From Lycorma delicatula (Eukaryota > Arthropoda > Insecta > Hemiptera > Fulgoridae): a DNA stretch of 64,000 bases. Of this stretch, positions 13,336-24,524 are shown piece by piece. Every line of letters starts with the position of its first letter. Position 1 is the stretch's first letter. The position numbers and the translations under genes are program-made. Where the stretch lies: the NCBI RefSeq assembly GCF_047948215.1, contig NC_134464.1, forward strand, positions 32,053,020-32,117,019, read 5' to 3'. The notes under the pieces were generated by a model that was given only the letters and a program-made list of their open reading frames with translations, made no database searches and was not told the DNA's origin.

Positions 13336-14140
13336 GACGGAAGAAGGAAATATGGCGAAGGGAAAGTATAGGAGGTTAGATATACGAATAGGGACTGTTC
13401 GTTCGTACTCCTGGTCAGGACAAAACGCTATGAATTTCAATGTGTAGCCGAATCGATGTCATTGCAATGGGATCACTCCTGCACCCCTATAAACTCATGC
13501 ACAGTGTTGCATACAGATTAAGGCTGTTCTTTTCAACGGCCGATGATTTTTATAATAACTAGTTTCTATTAAAATGTTACTAATTAGTTTAATTTAAACA
13601 ATCAATGGAAGTGTAAATCTTATATTTTATTATAATTTATTTAATTAGAATAACAAAAGTCAGTTAAATACTATTGTAATTTATTAATTTTAATTAAGAT
13701 TGAACTGAACTATATGTAAACAAATTTACAAATAAAATACTGAAATTATTACGATCTGATATTCTTAGTATGAGATTCACGATGTCTTTTGCGTTTCACA
13801 CAGCAGAAATGGAATGTAGCCCATTACACTGTTTTTTATTCATCTGTTTATTCAAGCACTATACAAGAACTTTTAGGAAGATTAAAAAATAAATTATAAT
13901 AATTGATTTGCAATACGGTATATTAACAGATAAGTAATTAATAAATAAATCCAGTTATGATAAAAAATTCTGAACCTTTACAAAATTATATTCTCAGCTT
14001 TACCATTTCTTGAGAACTGTTTTTTCTTCTTCTTCAATTGACAGCTTTTTATAATAAAGTTCTAATAATATTATTTTTGTAGAAAAACTTTGTATGAAAA
14101 AAAAAAATTGACTACACAATTTTAGGACTTTCCCGCCACG
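10300..14140. other. AT-rich stretch without a recognisable gene
   Basis: No convincing exon or RNA gene. It holds a mixed CT/GT/GA microsatellite (about 12214-12290) and an (AT)n run (13304-13332). The minus-strand frame at 13237-13440 contains the (AT)n run and is treated as chance. Confidence 0.5.
12214..12290. repeat. Compound (CT)n-(GT)n-(GA)n microsatellite
   Basis: Short CT run, then TGTGTGTGTGTGTG, then interrupted GA repeats. Confidence 0.85.
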
Positions 14141-14146
14141 CGAATT

Positions 14147-14980
14147 TTTTTCTGATGCACGGCTTACACACACAACCTAATTTAAAATATTTATCATTTT
14201 ATTTAAATATAATACTTTTTCATTTAATTAATTCAATGATTCTAAGCGCGCGGGCATACCGTATTTAATTCGCGCGTGTGTGGCGGTACTAACGGCGTTG
14301 GCTGACACTAGCTAGACTAATGTAATTTCACAACTTACATAGAACAAATTTTACTTGTACGGTCGGCAAACCGGTGTAGCCGCGACGCTTAACGCACCAA
14401 GTACCTAGTCAACCGGGCAATCGAGTTTGTGACCCAGCCAGCCGAGTTACTTTTTTACACTTTAAATATCATTCATTTATTTAATTCAACCGCTCAACTC
14501 TAACGTGAAAACATAGCAGATGACTACAACATCATTTTTCGGGGTGGGGGAGTTGAAAAATCTTTTTTGCAATTATTGTTATTTTTTAATTGTTAACAAA
14601 TATGCCTAAGAAAAATAAGACATTAATTAGACGAAATCTCGAGATACTGAGGCTGACTTTGCTCTACAGCCTCATCCCTTTAACCTTTTAAGTCTAAAAT
14701 TTAATGGTATCAATGACACATATATAGAAGTAATCTGAACAAGTTTCGTCAAAATCGGTCCAGTAGTTCTTTTTGAGATATAAGGTGATTTAGAGGCCGA
14801 ACACACACACGTACATATGAACCAAAAAAATTCCATCTCAGTTTTTTGGGTTCCTTAGGTGCCAAAACGTCGAGATCCGATGAAAACTACATATGCCCAA
14901 ATTGGACCGATTACAATACTTTTCTTTCTACAGCTACAACTGTGTTATTACGCTACATCTAGACGGAAAAGTAATATTTA
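14147..14980 (+). repeat. Composite interspersed repeat C1, copy A (with tRNA-like module)
   Basis: This 0.83-kb segment is matched along its length, in reverse orientation, by 30868-31955. Landmarks shared in order are a CTGATGCAC left end, a GC-rich region with GCGC and 'AATTAAATACGGTATG'-type sequence, a tRNA-like module (14361-14440), the phrase AGCAGATGACTACAAC, and a 3' part with ATCGGTCCAGTAGTTCT and GGTTCCTTAGGTGCCAAAA. The right end is CATCTAGACGGAAAAGTAA. No protein frame is seen. This may be a large SINE-like or non-autonomous DNA element. Confidence 0.75.
14361..14440 (+). repeat. tRNA-like module inside C1 copy A
   Basis: An A-box-like CCGGTGTAGCCGCGA at 14371-14385 and a decayed B-box-like GAGTTTGTGACCC at 14423-14435 are spaced as in tRNA-derived SINE heads. 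The sister copy keeps a better B box (GAGTTCGAAACCC, minus strand 31667-31679). Confidence 0.6.
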
Positions 14981-14984
14981 TTAA

Positions 14985-16400
14985 AATTAATAAAATATTA
15001 GATTTATTAAAAATAGTTACGAAAACAATTTTTTTTTTACAATTTATTTGAAAATGGTAATTCCGTAAAGAAAAGGATAATTATCTTATTGTCCCGGGAT
15101 TTTCTTTCCCAGAAATGTAACAGTATCAGATGTTGTGTACAAAATTCAATTCTTTTCACTTGTATCTATTTTGGAACACTCATAAATCATGGAATGAGAA
15201 TTTCAGATATTATTTGTCAAAACTCAATATTTTTAAATTCTGTAAATTATATTTATTAAATTTGTAACAAATGGTATTTTTTTATTTTGTTTTCTTTCCA
15301 GTACTAATTATTTATCTTAAGAAATTTTATTGATTGATTTTAAATTGCCTTTAAATATTTATTAAACTTATATTACCGCGCAAAATATTTTTAAGGCTAC
15401 ATATATATATAAAAGGTTCTAAAGAAATGAAAGATGTGAAAAACCTGATAATATTTGGTTTTAATAAAAGTTGAAAAAAAAATGAATGAAGAGAAACGAC
15501 ATAGAAGTTGACTGTTAAAGATTGTGAATTAATGAGGAATATCTCTGAAATGAAGGAAATATTATTTTACCCCAAGTTTTACCAAATGAAGTTCTCGCGC
15601 AATATCATAATAACTGGCAAATTATAATCAAGCAATCACAATTTAATAAGCAATTTTCACAAAAAAAAATTAATATAATCCTTCAAATTTTCTAAGTAGG
15701 TAAAATCATTTATTGTTAAAACAATTTAATAGTTATGTTAATTAGGAAAAAATGTTTTCCCAGAAACTAAGGAAAACTAATCTTTCTTCCCTTACATAAA
15801 TATATATTACTCGGTGCATTTATGAAAGCTTGAACGTAAAATCAGATCAAATTGAACCTCTTCTTTTTTGAAAAGTATAAAAAACTAAAATTTGATTAAT
15901 ATGCCTTTAATTTCATATATAGAATAATTTTTTTAAATTTATTTTCAAATTTTTTTAAACATGTTACTGATTGTCTAAGGCTGACTATTTATTCAAGGTA
16001 AACTTTCTTAAGAATCTTGAGGTAATTTTTGGCTCAATATAAATGTAATATCTTTTATATTTTTTTATTCTTTTCTTGGGGTTTAACACAAATATATAAA
16101 CTGAAATGTTTTTCTGTAAATCAAGGTAAATTTTTCTACTTATAAATTTTATAGCTGCTAATTAATTAATTATAAAGCTTACCAGTAAACCAAAGAAACA
16201 ACAATCAAAGTTATTATTCACATTGTGCCCCTCTTTTACAAATTCTTATACAAACAATTCTTTGTTAGTCTGATTCAATTAGTCATTATCACGACCCATA
16301 TTTATTAATTTCTTATTCTTTTTATACCCTGCACCATGCCTAACTTACCAACCCATCAAACTTGTGCGGTAAATTCAATCGTATTAGGAAGTAATATACT
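14985..16400. other. AT-rich stretch without a recognisable gene
   Basis: Nothing beyond A/T homopolymers and short chance frames was seen. Confidence 0.5.
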
Positions 16401-16402
16401 TT

Positions 16403-16407
<5 letters not shown>

Positions 16408-16450
<43 letters not shown>
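16408..16450. repeat. (AT)n microsatellite
   Basis: Uninterrupted TA dinucleotide run of about 40 bases immediately left of the GC-rich retroposon. Confidence 0.95.
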
Positions 16451-16454
<4 letters not shown>

Positions 16455-16469
16455 ACACATATATGCCTA

Positions 16470-17330
16470 ATTTAATATCGGCGGGCGAATACGGTGGCAA
16501 CTCAGATGCGAGCTGGTGCACAGTATACGGACACGCTGATACAGCATCACTTCCACCGCGCAGTTCTTCCACCATAGCGGTACTGCAGTCCCTCCACTCT
16601 CAGACTCCAATAAAAGAGCGTGTCCGAGAGTGAATTTCCAATTCATTGTCGACCACCACCTGGAGAAGACCAAGAAGAAAAAGAAGATGGAAGAAGACAG
16701 AAGTTCCTTGGTCGCCTCAACATGGGACCTCCCAGCGGATACTAAATCCCCGCTGGAGCAGCACGCCTGGTCGGCCCGCCGAGGGAGCTGCTAGACGCGG
16801 ACGCTACCTTCCTGCTCCAGCTCCAGCGCGCCGGGCTTCAATCACCCTGGCCGGCGGTATCAGCAGCTGGAGCCGGCTCAGCATGAGATCGGATGGAGAG
16901 AACCGCCTCGGCCAAGCCGGTGAAGGACGACCGACGCCGACCCGACACTGCGGGGCTCTGGGGGCCACCACTGCCACGCTGTAGTGGGGATCCAACTGCC
17001 GCTGAGGGAAAGCCCTCAGACGGACTCAGTCGGACTTCAATGGACAAGCCGCAACTCGCAGGAGACCAGCTTCCGGACCCAGCAGCTCTTCTCAGAGATA
17101 ACGCAAAAAACAGCTCTTTTCATGGCCACCAGTAGGTTATTAATTACGAGCCGTCGAAGCCATTTCACAACAGCCCTTCTCAGGGCTACCATAAGCTATC
17201 TACAACTAGCTGTCGAAGCCAATCGACGACAAAAACGGCCCTTTTCAGGGCTACCATAAGGTTAGTAAGTGCCACGTGTCGTCGAGGCCATCCGGCGACA
17301 ATATATATATAAATAAATAAATAAATATGT
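16470..17330 (+). mobile_element. GC-rich retroposon-like insertion of unknown family
   Basis: Composition jumps from about 25% to well over 55% GC near 16480 and falls back at 17300, where it ends in ATATATATATAAATAAATAA-type sequence. That simple tail is typical of LINE or SINE 3' ends. Open stretches of 70-110 codons exist in more than one forward frame (for example 16646-16984 and 16893-17135), rich in Arg, Pro and Ala. None contains an RT, endonuclease, gag knuckle or other motif that I recognise. The last 230 bases are a tandem array of histone-type stem-loops (separate entry). It could be the 3' end of a LINE, a SINE, or a processed copy of a host transcript. Confidence 0.6.
17083..17254 (+). 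promoter_or_regulatory. Tandem histone-mRNA-type 3' stem-loops
   Basis: GGCCCTTTTCAGGGCT at 17237-17252 and AGCCCTTCTCAGGGCT at 17172-17187 each form a 6-bp stem with a 4-base pyrimidine loop. They match the metazoan replication-dependent histone 3' stem-loop, including A-rich 5' flank (AAAAAC, CACAAC) and 3' flank ACC. A third, AGCTCTTTTCATGGCC at 17112-17127 (A-rich flank, then ACC), is a decayed version. A short AGCTCTTCTCAGAGAT at 17084-17099 may be a fourth. The last three sit in a 60-64-base tandem repeat that also contains GTCGAAGCCA-like and ATAAG/TTAGTAAG segments. Function is inferred only from resemblance; no histone gene lies upstream. Confidence 0.7.
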
Positions 17331-17627
17331 ATATATAATCAATACGGAATCAGTATATAACAATTACACTTTTAAATTAGAAAATAAGTTTTAGTCTACT
17401 TTTATTTATTTTAGGGTGGGGATTTCTTGTCCAGTGGATTTTTGATTGCTCAATTCAGGTTTATATTTAGTGTCCAATCATTGAAGGTTCGGCGGGGTCT
17501 TTTGTTCTTATAACTGCCATGCAGTATTGTCAATAATTTCATTGATTCTGGGTATCGTTTTTTACCTTAGATCCGTGGTTAGTAAGTATGTCCATGCTCT
17601 TCTTTTACGAATTTTGTGCCTTTATAA

Positions 17628-18211
17628 TACAGAGTGTACCAAAAGAATGAACTTATTTTAAACCGATATGTTACTATGTTTTCTTCAACAAAGAAAGACA
17701 TAGATGTTTGTAAATGAAACCGCTCAAAGACATTAACGTCTGGTAAATTTCGTTCCTGTTATTTAATCTCGTACGAATTCTAAGTTCCCGTATGAGAACA
17801 TTGTGACATGAAACTTCACCGTCTAACGAAATGTTGTTTCATCACTAAAACTAATCGCGGTTAAAACCTATTGCCTTTAATATCAAAAAACAGCTTATAA
17901 GAGAAATCTTTCAGTTTTCTTTTGTCACTTACAAGCAGAGCTTGCAGTGATTGTAACTGGTATGGCCTAAAATGCAACCGTCCTCTTTACACACGCCAAA
18001 CAGTCGTATGAGGGATCACAAGTTCTGGGCTAGTGCATCGAATGGACTTTTTAAAAAAAAGCTCCTTAAAATCGATGTGTATTTTCCTCAGAAGTGCGCG
18101 GATTCTTCCCCTTGCATAAACACCCCGTTTCTTGAAATTGTTTATATAAGAGACGAATTTACTTAACCGATGGTAGCTCAATCTTAAAATGTTGTTGAAG
18201 CGCACCCTGTA
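17628..18211 (-). mobile_element. Degenerate Tc1/IS630-type transposon with short terminal repeats
   Basis: The ends read TACAGAGTG at 17628-17636 and CACCCTGTA at 18203-18211, an imperfect inverted pair. On the minus strand, pieces of a transposase appear in shifting frames: RIRALLRKIHIDFKE near 18080-18125, PHTTVWRV near 17990-18010, PYQLQSLQALLVSDKRKLKD at about 17900-17985, then traces of the first catalytic region (the frame reads SDETTF-like sequence near 17840). Several stops and frameshifts are present, and at 584 bp most of the catalytic domain is missing. Order and spacing fit insect Tc1-type transposases in which HTH ends with TTVWRVL and is followed by 'lrPYRlQ'. Confidence 0.7.
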
Positions 18212-18214
18212 CAG

Positions 18215-19780
18215 TTATTACGGACTCTATCTATTAAATTGTTAAATACAAAACGCTTACTGTTGTATAGACGACATGCTGTTAACGATTGAAGTTAGCG
18301 TAAGCTTGAGCACTAGTATTGAAATATGCGACCCTTATTTGAAACTCTAGGACGAGCACTTTCAAATGGTTTGAATTTCATTCACTGACTATGCTTTTAC
18401 ATAGATGTACGAGTACGGTTTTGAAATTGGTCATTCTTTTTGTTGTATTTATAATAAAGATATTTATATATTTTCAGCGCTTCAGGAATGTAATTTAAAA
18501 TTAATGTTTTCATACGTTAAGTCAGTCGTCTTCTTGAGAGATTCTCCAAGTTATTATTCCTTTTTTTTTTAGATGAGGGGCATCGATTGCTTTAGTCAAT
18601 TTTTTCCCTATGAGAATCGAAATTTGTAGCATATGAACTTGAAATATATTGAACTCCGGTTGAAAGGCTACGACGTTACCACACCGCCCCCGGAGATCGG
18701 AATTTTAATTTCATTTTTAATTCGTTAATCCTTAATTATTATTTTAATTTAAAAATTATAATTTTTGTTATTTCTCTTAATTCTATTATTATTAAACTCA
18801 ACAACATATCTTTTAAAATTTGTTACTTGTATTTGTAAAATACCGTGTAAAATAGAATACTATAAGTTATCATGTCGAGGAAGAAAGTCTCCGATAAATT
18901 ATGTTTGCTTCAGTAATATTATACGTAATAAATAAATCATTTCCAAGACAGTGTCGTTAATAAAACTATCAAAACAAAACAACAATTACTAAGCAATTTA
19001 GAATAAAAAAAAAACTACTATATATTAAACCAGATTGTTTGAATTTAAACCGTATGAATTACAGAATACTAAACGGCAATATATTAGTGCTGGATGGTCC
19101 TCAGAATATTTTTGAAATAAAAAATACTGTAGAATTATGTCAAATCGATGAAATGTCTGATCGCAAAAATACTTTAAAAGCACTTATTTACTTCAATACA
19201 ATAACAATATTTTACAGAATAAACAGAAGTCAATATGACATTATTTATACGTATTTTATAAAACAAATTCCGAGCGGTAAAATACAGTAAGTTACAATAT
19301 ATAGATACATATATAAATATATTCTACATTTAACAATATTGAAAATTTATTTATAAAAAAAAAAAAAATACGGTATTCACTTATAAAGGAAATCTCTGTG
19401 GTATAAAAATATATTTTACGAAGTGAAAGGTTTTATACGTTGAAGAGCAATGAATTCAAAATTACACGACAACTATATGGGGAATTACTTCCAACACACA
19501 GAGGAAAGATAAACTCTAGGATAGAAGTTTTTAAAATTTCAACACTTCACATAGGTTTTAAATCCCATATCTTATTATCAACTAAAATACGCTTGTTCTT
19601 TTCTCATTATTATTAATATCCAAGACGTTTTTGAACTTTAAAATCTAATGAAAATGAAATGTTGAGATAAGATTATGTTTATAGGATGAAAAAATTATAA
19701 TTTAAACTTATTAAAAATGTAATTCTTATAGTTACATAATAATAATAATACAAAATAATTTATAGTTGTAATTTTTATCA
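18215..19780. other. AT-rich stretch without a recognisable gene
   Basis: An 83-codon forward frame at 19039-19290 is open but matches nothing I know and has AT-biased composition, so I do not call it. Confidence 0.45.
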
Positions 19781-19784
19781 GGAC

Positions 19785-20060
19785 TCATACACGAGTGGTA
19801 CATGCTGATGGCTCAACATAGATGCTTCTGTGTAAAAACCAGGATTATGGATGTATTTCAATATACCATAACGATTGTAGGCTACCCGACGTGAGTCACT
19901 CTTTCAGCCTATTTCAAAAATGAAAATCTTCTCATTCCAGGTTCACCGTGGAAATTCAGGAGTGAACCGGTTTCCCATCGTCTTCTTTATTGAGCCAAAT
20001 ATAGGGTTGTTTATCGATAGTGAAACCCGTTAAAAATTCAGATGATATATTCAAACCCAC
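19785..20060. repeat. Possible dispersed repeat
   Basis: Includes GTGAACCGGTTTCCCATCG and TTCTTTATTGAGCC. The reverse complement of 27600-27660 reads similarly (GTGAAGTGGTTTACCGTTGC, then TTTTTCATTGACC), suggesting two diverged copies in opposite orientation. Confidence 0.35.
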
Positions 20061-20064
20061 ATAT

Positions 20065-21375
20065 GATATATTCACTACATTTAATGGCTGTGAACATCAT
20101 TTTAAAGAGATTGATTTAGACTAATAATACTATTACAAAGAAAAAAATATATATAATATAAAACAGCTGTTGAACTCAACTAGAATAACAACAAATTTAT
20201 ATGTTTTACATAAGTAAGAAGAAAAGAGTTAGATGGTTTATTTATCATTAATAAAGAGGACATGAAACTGAACAATAATTACAGTCAGTTTAACTTACAC
20301 TGTTGTAAATTTAAACTAATTTATCGTCATTGATTATATAATGTGATTTCAGTTTCAGATGCAGTATAATAGCGTTTATTGAAGCATTTAACGGACAAGG
20401 TATAATGAGTTAAATTTAACAACCATTGACACTGATTGTATATACAACATAAAAATTAACTGTTCCAAAATATTGCTTATAAGGACTGTCGTTTATCTAA
20501 TAACTTTCAAGCGTGAATAATTTATAATTTTACTAATATAAATAGTCAATAACCGATTATAATTTTATATAAAATAATATTTACACCTTTTAAAAATCCC
20601 TTTTCATTGGAATTTCAATTCAATATTATATAGAAATTTATGTTTAAGTTTACAAAATTATATAATAAAATTTTTGGGATATAATTGTAAGGTTAAAAAT
20701 AAACAAAAAAAATGAATACTAAAACCGATTTTAAATTTAAAATAATAATTTTGACATTTTACAGGTTTTCATTTTTATAGTCTGATTAAACATAATTGCT
20801 TTTTCCAGTTATATTTAACAACAAGAATAACAAAAGCACCGAAATTTAGATAAATTTGTCAACATCTTTTCTATAAAATATCTCAAAGATTGGTGAAATT
20901 TATTTAACCACTAGCAGGGCTTACTTCGCTTGTCCTTTCCGTCTGAACCACCACTGTGTTCGTTATCTTCATTATTAGGAGAATAAATAACAATTAAGGC
21001 CAGAAAAACTTTCTTTCCTTCAACGTTTTTCTCGTTCTTGACTAGACGATCATATTATTCTTTTTGGGTCCCATTTTCATTACCCTAGAATACATTCTCC
21101 GGAAGGGCTTGAGATAGACAGCTGAAATTCGGACATGTTATAAAACGCATAGTCTATTATTTTTAAGTCGAAAAACATCAAAAACCGTCATTCAAGAAGA
21201 ATAATTCACAATTTCACCTCCAAGGAGGCCAGGGCCTCAATCTACGGTTAAAACCTTCCCTGAGATAACACGAATATACGTAGAAAATTTGAAAGCAATT
21301 GATCGGTTTGTACTCGCGTGATCCTGTTGAAAACGGACAAACTTTCGCATTTATATAATAGATTACGAGTTGGAT
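20065..21375. other. AT-rich stretch without a recognisable gene
   Basis: No exon, RNA gene or element end was seen. Confidence 0.5.
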
Positions 21376-21392
21376 TCTAGTAACACAGTAAA

Positions 21393-21683
21393 CTTTCTTT
21401 CTTTTTCCTGTTTAGCCTCCGGTAATTACCTTTCAGATAATATTTAGAGGATGAATGAGGATGATATGTATGAGTGTAAATGAAGTGTAGTCTTGTACAG
21501 TCTCAGTTCGACCATTCCTGAGATGTGTGGTTAATTGAAACCCAACCCCCACCGATATCCACGATCTAGTATTTAAACCCGTGTAAAAATAACTGACTTT
21601 ACTAGGCCTTGAACGCTGGAATTCTCGACTTCCAAATCAGCTGATTTGGGAAGTCGCGTTCACCACTAGACAAACCGGTGGGT
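21393..21683 (-). mobile_element. tRNA-derived SINE, family S1 (copy 1) with target-site duplication
   Basis: The direct repeat TAACACAGTAA at 21381-21391 and 21684-21694 flanks a 291-base element. Read on the minus strand, it starts ACCCACCGGTTTGTCTAGTG, a tRNA-like head with an A box (GTCTAGTGGT), and passes AAATCAGCTGATTTGG and a weak B box (GTTCAAGGCCTAG). It continues through a body with CAATTAACCACACATCTCAG and ends CCTCTAAATATTATCTGAAA-type, CCGGAGGCTAAACAGG and an A-rich tail. Two more copies are at 41282-41575 and 63053-63250. Confidence 0.85.
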
Positions 21684-21747
21684 TAACACAGTAAGGTTAA
21701 TCCGACCCTAGTAAACGGCATTTGTATGTGTGTCTTCCTTAGCTTAG

Positions 21748-21797
21748 CACCAGAATGTATCGATCACTAGCGCGGAAAATCCCGATCGTTAGTACAT
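21748..21797 (+). repeat. 48-bp duplicated motif D2, copy 1
   Basis: GCACCAGAATGTATCGATCA followed by CTAGCGCGGAAAATCCCGAT and CGTTAGTA is matched on the same strand at 22826-22874 with about seven differences. Confidence 0.6.
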
Positions 21798-21826
21798 GTG
21801 TCGTGGTGGTCAGATCTATACTGTTA

Positions 21827-21882
<56 letters not shown>
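21827..21882. repeat. (TTA)n-(TA)n microsatellite
   Basis: Eight or so TTA units run directly into a TA repeat. Confidence 0.95.
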
Positions 21883-21887
<5 letters not shown>

Positions 21888-21899
21888 CTTATAAAATAT

Positions 21900-22385
21900 A
21901 ATATTTTATATATATAGGTTTTGGGAAAATTTAGTACCAAATTTTCAGACGAAAATCGCAAATATCTAGAAATAGTCCGTCCTAGCGCTCTGAAAAATTT
22001 TTTCGATCCCCAAGATTACATTCCATCGTCTCTCAGTGGTATCCGTCGGTTGACAATATTTTCAAGTGTGCCGAGGCACCGTTAAAAAATTGTGGAGGGG
22101 GTGCGATGGTGAACCACCATAATATATCGGCAACCAATCGACCGATTTTAAGATTCAAACGGCCTATGTACCAGCAGGTCAAGCGGTAACTGTTTAATCC
22201 ATCGGGTACGCTCTTGATCAACCGGTTCTTGGTTATCAGAAAATTAAATAGTTTAGCCCTATATTTTAATTGCACTCACCCACGTAAAACGTAGCGATCC
22301 GATCTTTCTCTAAATACGCTCAAACTTGTGCGCTAGCGCAGCTGTAAAGAATAAACTTATGAAGGTTAAAAAATATAAAATAAAA
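21900..22385. other. Non-coding stretch, probably old repeat
   Basis: GC is higher than the flanks, and phrases such as CAATCGACCGATTTTAAGAT recall insect dispersed repeats. The 80-codon minus-strand frame at 22033-22275 has no recognisable domain. Confidence 0.35.
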
Positions 22386-22393
22386 ATCTTTAA

Positions 22394-22742
22394 AACACCA
22401 ATCTTAAATTAAGCGCACTAAAATGTAAAAAATAATTTTAGGATGGTATCGCAGAATGGATTTGACAACAAGGTTTGATGGTGCATGTAAGATTATGTGA
22501 AAGTCAGCTTTAAATTAAAAATTTGATGTTTTTGTCAATTTTTTCTTATGCGTGAGGTATGGTCTAAAGAGTGGTGTGCAAACACGCATAAGAAAAAATT
22601 TCATGTTCAAAAACATGACATTTTTAATTTGAAGCTACGACTTTCACATAATCTTATACATCACCATCAAAACTTGTTAAATCCATTCTGAGATACCGTC
22701 CTAAAATTATTTTGTACCTTTCAGTCGTTCAAGAATGGTGTT
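22394..22742. mobile_element. Foldback MITE with TTAA target-site duplication
   Basis: Two arms of about 160 bases (22394-22554 and 22583-22742) are inverted copies with scattered mismatches, separated by 28 bases. The outermost bases are AACACCA and TGGTGTT, and TTAA directly abuts each end (22390-22393 and 22743-22746). The apex stem CTTATGCGTG/CACGCATAAG is perfect. TTAA duplications are characteristic of piggyBac-type transposition, but the terminal bases here are not the usual CCC start, so the superfamily is uncertain. No coding capacity. A transcript would form a long hairpin. Confidence 0.85.
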
Positions 22743-22825
22743 TTAAAAATTTTATTACGTATTTTTCATTTATTTATGTGATTTTTTTATTCATAAAATA
22801 ACTAACACTATAACCAAAAAGAAGG

Positions 22826-22874
22826 CACCGGAATTTACCGATTACTAGCGGAAAATTCCGATTCGTTAGTAACA
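22826..22874 (+). repeat. 48-bp duplicated motif D2, copy 2
   Basis: GCACCGGAATTTACCGATTA then CTAGCGGAAAATTCCGATTC then GTTAGTA; sister of 21748-21797, 1.08 kb away on the same strand. Confidence 0.6.
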
Positions 22875-22979
22875 ATTTCAAGAGTTCAATTTCTAATTTA
22901 ACTTTCGTTATTTCAATTTTCACGTTAAAAAAAATATTTTTACACAAAAGGTAATCAATTTTGGGCACCTAATAATCCC

Positions 22980-23050
22980 ATTCCACGACCTCGCCCGCCA
23001 GAGCAACCCGTCCGGAGGGCCCAGCTGAGGTGGCACGGCACGCCAACGCA
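22980..23050. other. Short GC-rich island, unidentified
   Basis: About 70 bases of high GC (CGCCCGCCAGAGC, GTCCGGAGGGCCC) inside AT-rich DNA. It is too short to classify; possibly a retroposon fragment. Confidence 0.4.
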
Positions 23051-23054
23051 TATA

Positions 23055-24370
23055 TAAAGAAAATATATATAAAAATAATATAATTTTCTTTTTCTTATAA
23101 AAAGATATATAAAAATAATATTTTCTTTATATAATATATAAAGAAAAATAAAGATTAATTTTTGTAATCTGTTACAGTCATCTTGAATTATGTATTTCTT
23201 GGTTAGTTAAAAGGGGGAACGAATGCTAGTGGCCACGTGGTTATCGCTAATTCATATTGAATTACTGTCTCGCAGTTCGTAACGTAGACAGAATCCATTA
23301 TAAAAACGAAATTTAATTTCGTTCTTCATAAATAAATTTTCACTTCAAAAACTTATGATTACAAAAAAACAGTTATATTACGATTTACTTAATTTCATAG
23401 CTAATTTACGAGATCATAAGCAGTTGAAATTAAAAAGAAACCCTTACTTTTACCAATCTCAATTGCTCCGTCGTTAACGTCGACTAATTAGTCTAAAATT
23501 AGATATTATCTTCGTAAATTGAATGAGAGAAATGATAAATATCTTGCCGAGTACTCTTTTTACATTATTTTCTAATCATTTTATTTACTTCAAGCTTCTT
23601 TTTAATCTGGACGAATTAATTTTTTTTTAATGTACTTTAATAATTACCCATTATTTAATCCGGTTACCACATTTTATAATTTTCCTAAGATGGGAAAACC
23701 ACAAGTTAAACTTCCAAATAGGTTTTTTTCTATTAAAATGGGTTGAAATTACATTTAAAAGTATACTTAACTATATTTGGAATCTACTTAAAATAAAATA
23801 TTTTCCACGGAAAAATGATTATTTTGTTTTCCTTTTCTCCTGAAATTCATGCTTTTAGGCTAGAAAGTATGAAAAAAATTCAAATTTATTAAAATAATTA
23901 ATTTAAATGGGTAGAATACGAAACATTCCAATTATATCATCAATTTTTGTAATAACTCGGTTGCTTTCCGACGGATATTCAGTGTTATTTTGTTTATAAT
24001 GAAAGGCTTAACTTTTTGTCTTTTAAAATATATTTTGATAAACATAATGAGTAACAAGATATAATTTTATTTTTAAATTTATTAATGATTTTCAGCGTAA
24101 TTTTTCATTTATTGTAGCGTAAACAGGTGTAAACCTGCTTATAAAATATTACAGTGATTTATAAATCCGATCATGAGATAAAATGTTTTCTTTAAAAAAT
24201 ACAAACTGGTGGACAAAGTCATTATTTTAATTGAACATTTTTGTTCTTTTAATTCGTAAAATCTGAAAATAAAACCAGGTACACTTTTTTGTTACCTTAT
24301 ATGTTTATATAAAATGTACATATACACCAAATGATTTGCAAATAATACAACAAATCTTCAGGGCATATTT
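23055..24370. other. AT-rich stretch without a recognisable gene
   Basis: Only homopolymers and short chance frames. A near-duplicate ATATATAAAAATAATAT occurs twice near 23060-23125. Confidence 0.5.
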
Positions 24371-24375
24371 TACTG

Positions 24376-24522
24376 GTGAAAATAAAGAAGAAAGTTCATA
24401 TAAACTTAGGTTTGGAAACGCTTCATTAGTGAATGTCGTCAGCTGGCGAAAGATTTCCGCTGATTTCTGCGTCTTCGTTAAAAATAAGCCAGACTAATTC
24501 TTGAGACTTAAACTAAGGGGTA
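24376..24522 (+). repeat. Dispersed repeat D1, copy 2
   Basis: GAAAATAAAGAAGAAAGTTC, ATATAAACTTAGG, GGAAACGCTTCATTA, GGCGAAAGATTTCCGC and AAGCCAGAC occur in this order. The reverse complement of 25434-25583 matches it at roughly three bases in four. Confidence 0.7.
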
Positions 24523-24524
24523 AA

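Noticed and set aside
19039..19290. 83-codon forward open frame, not overlapping a repeat.
   Set aside because: Composition follows local AT richness, no recognisable motif and no splice context; cannot be supported as a gene.
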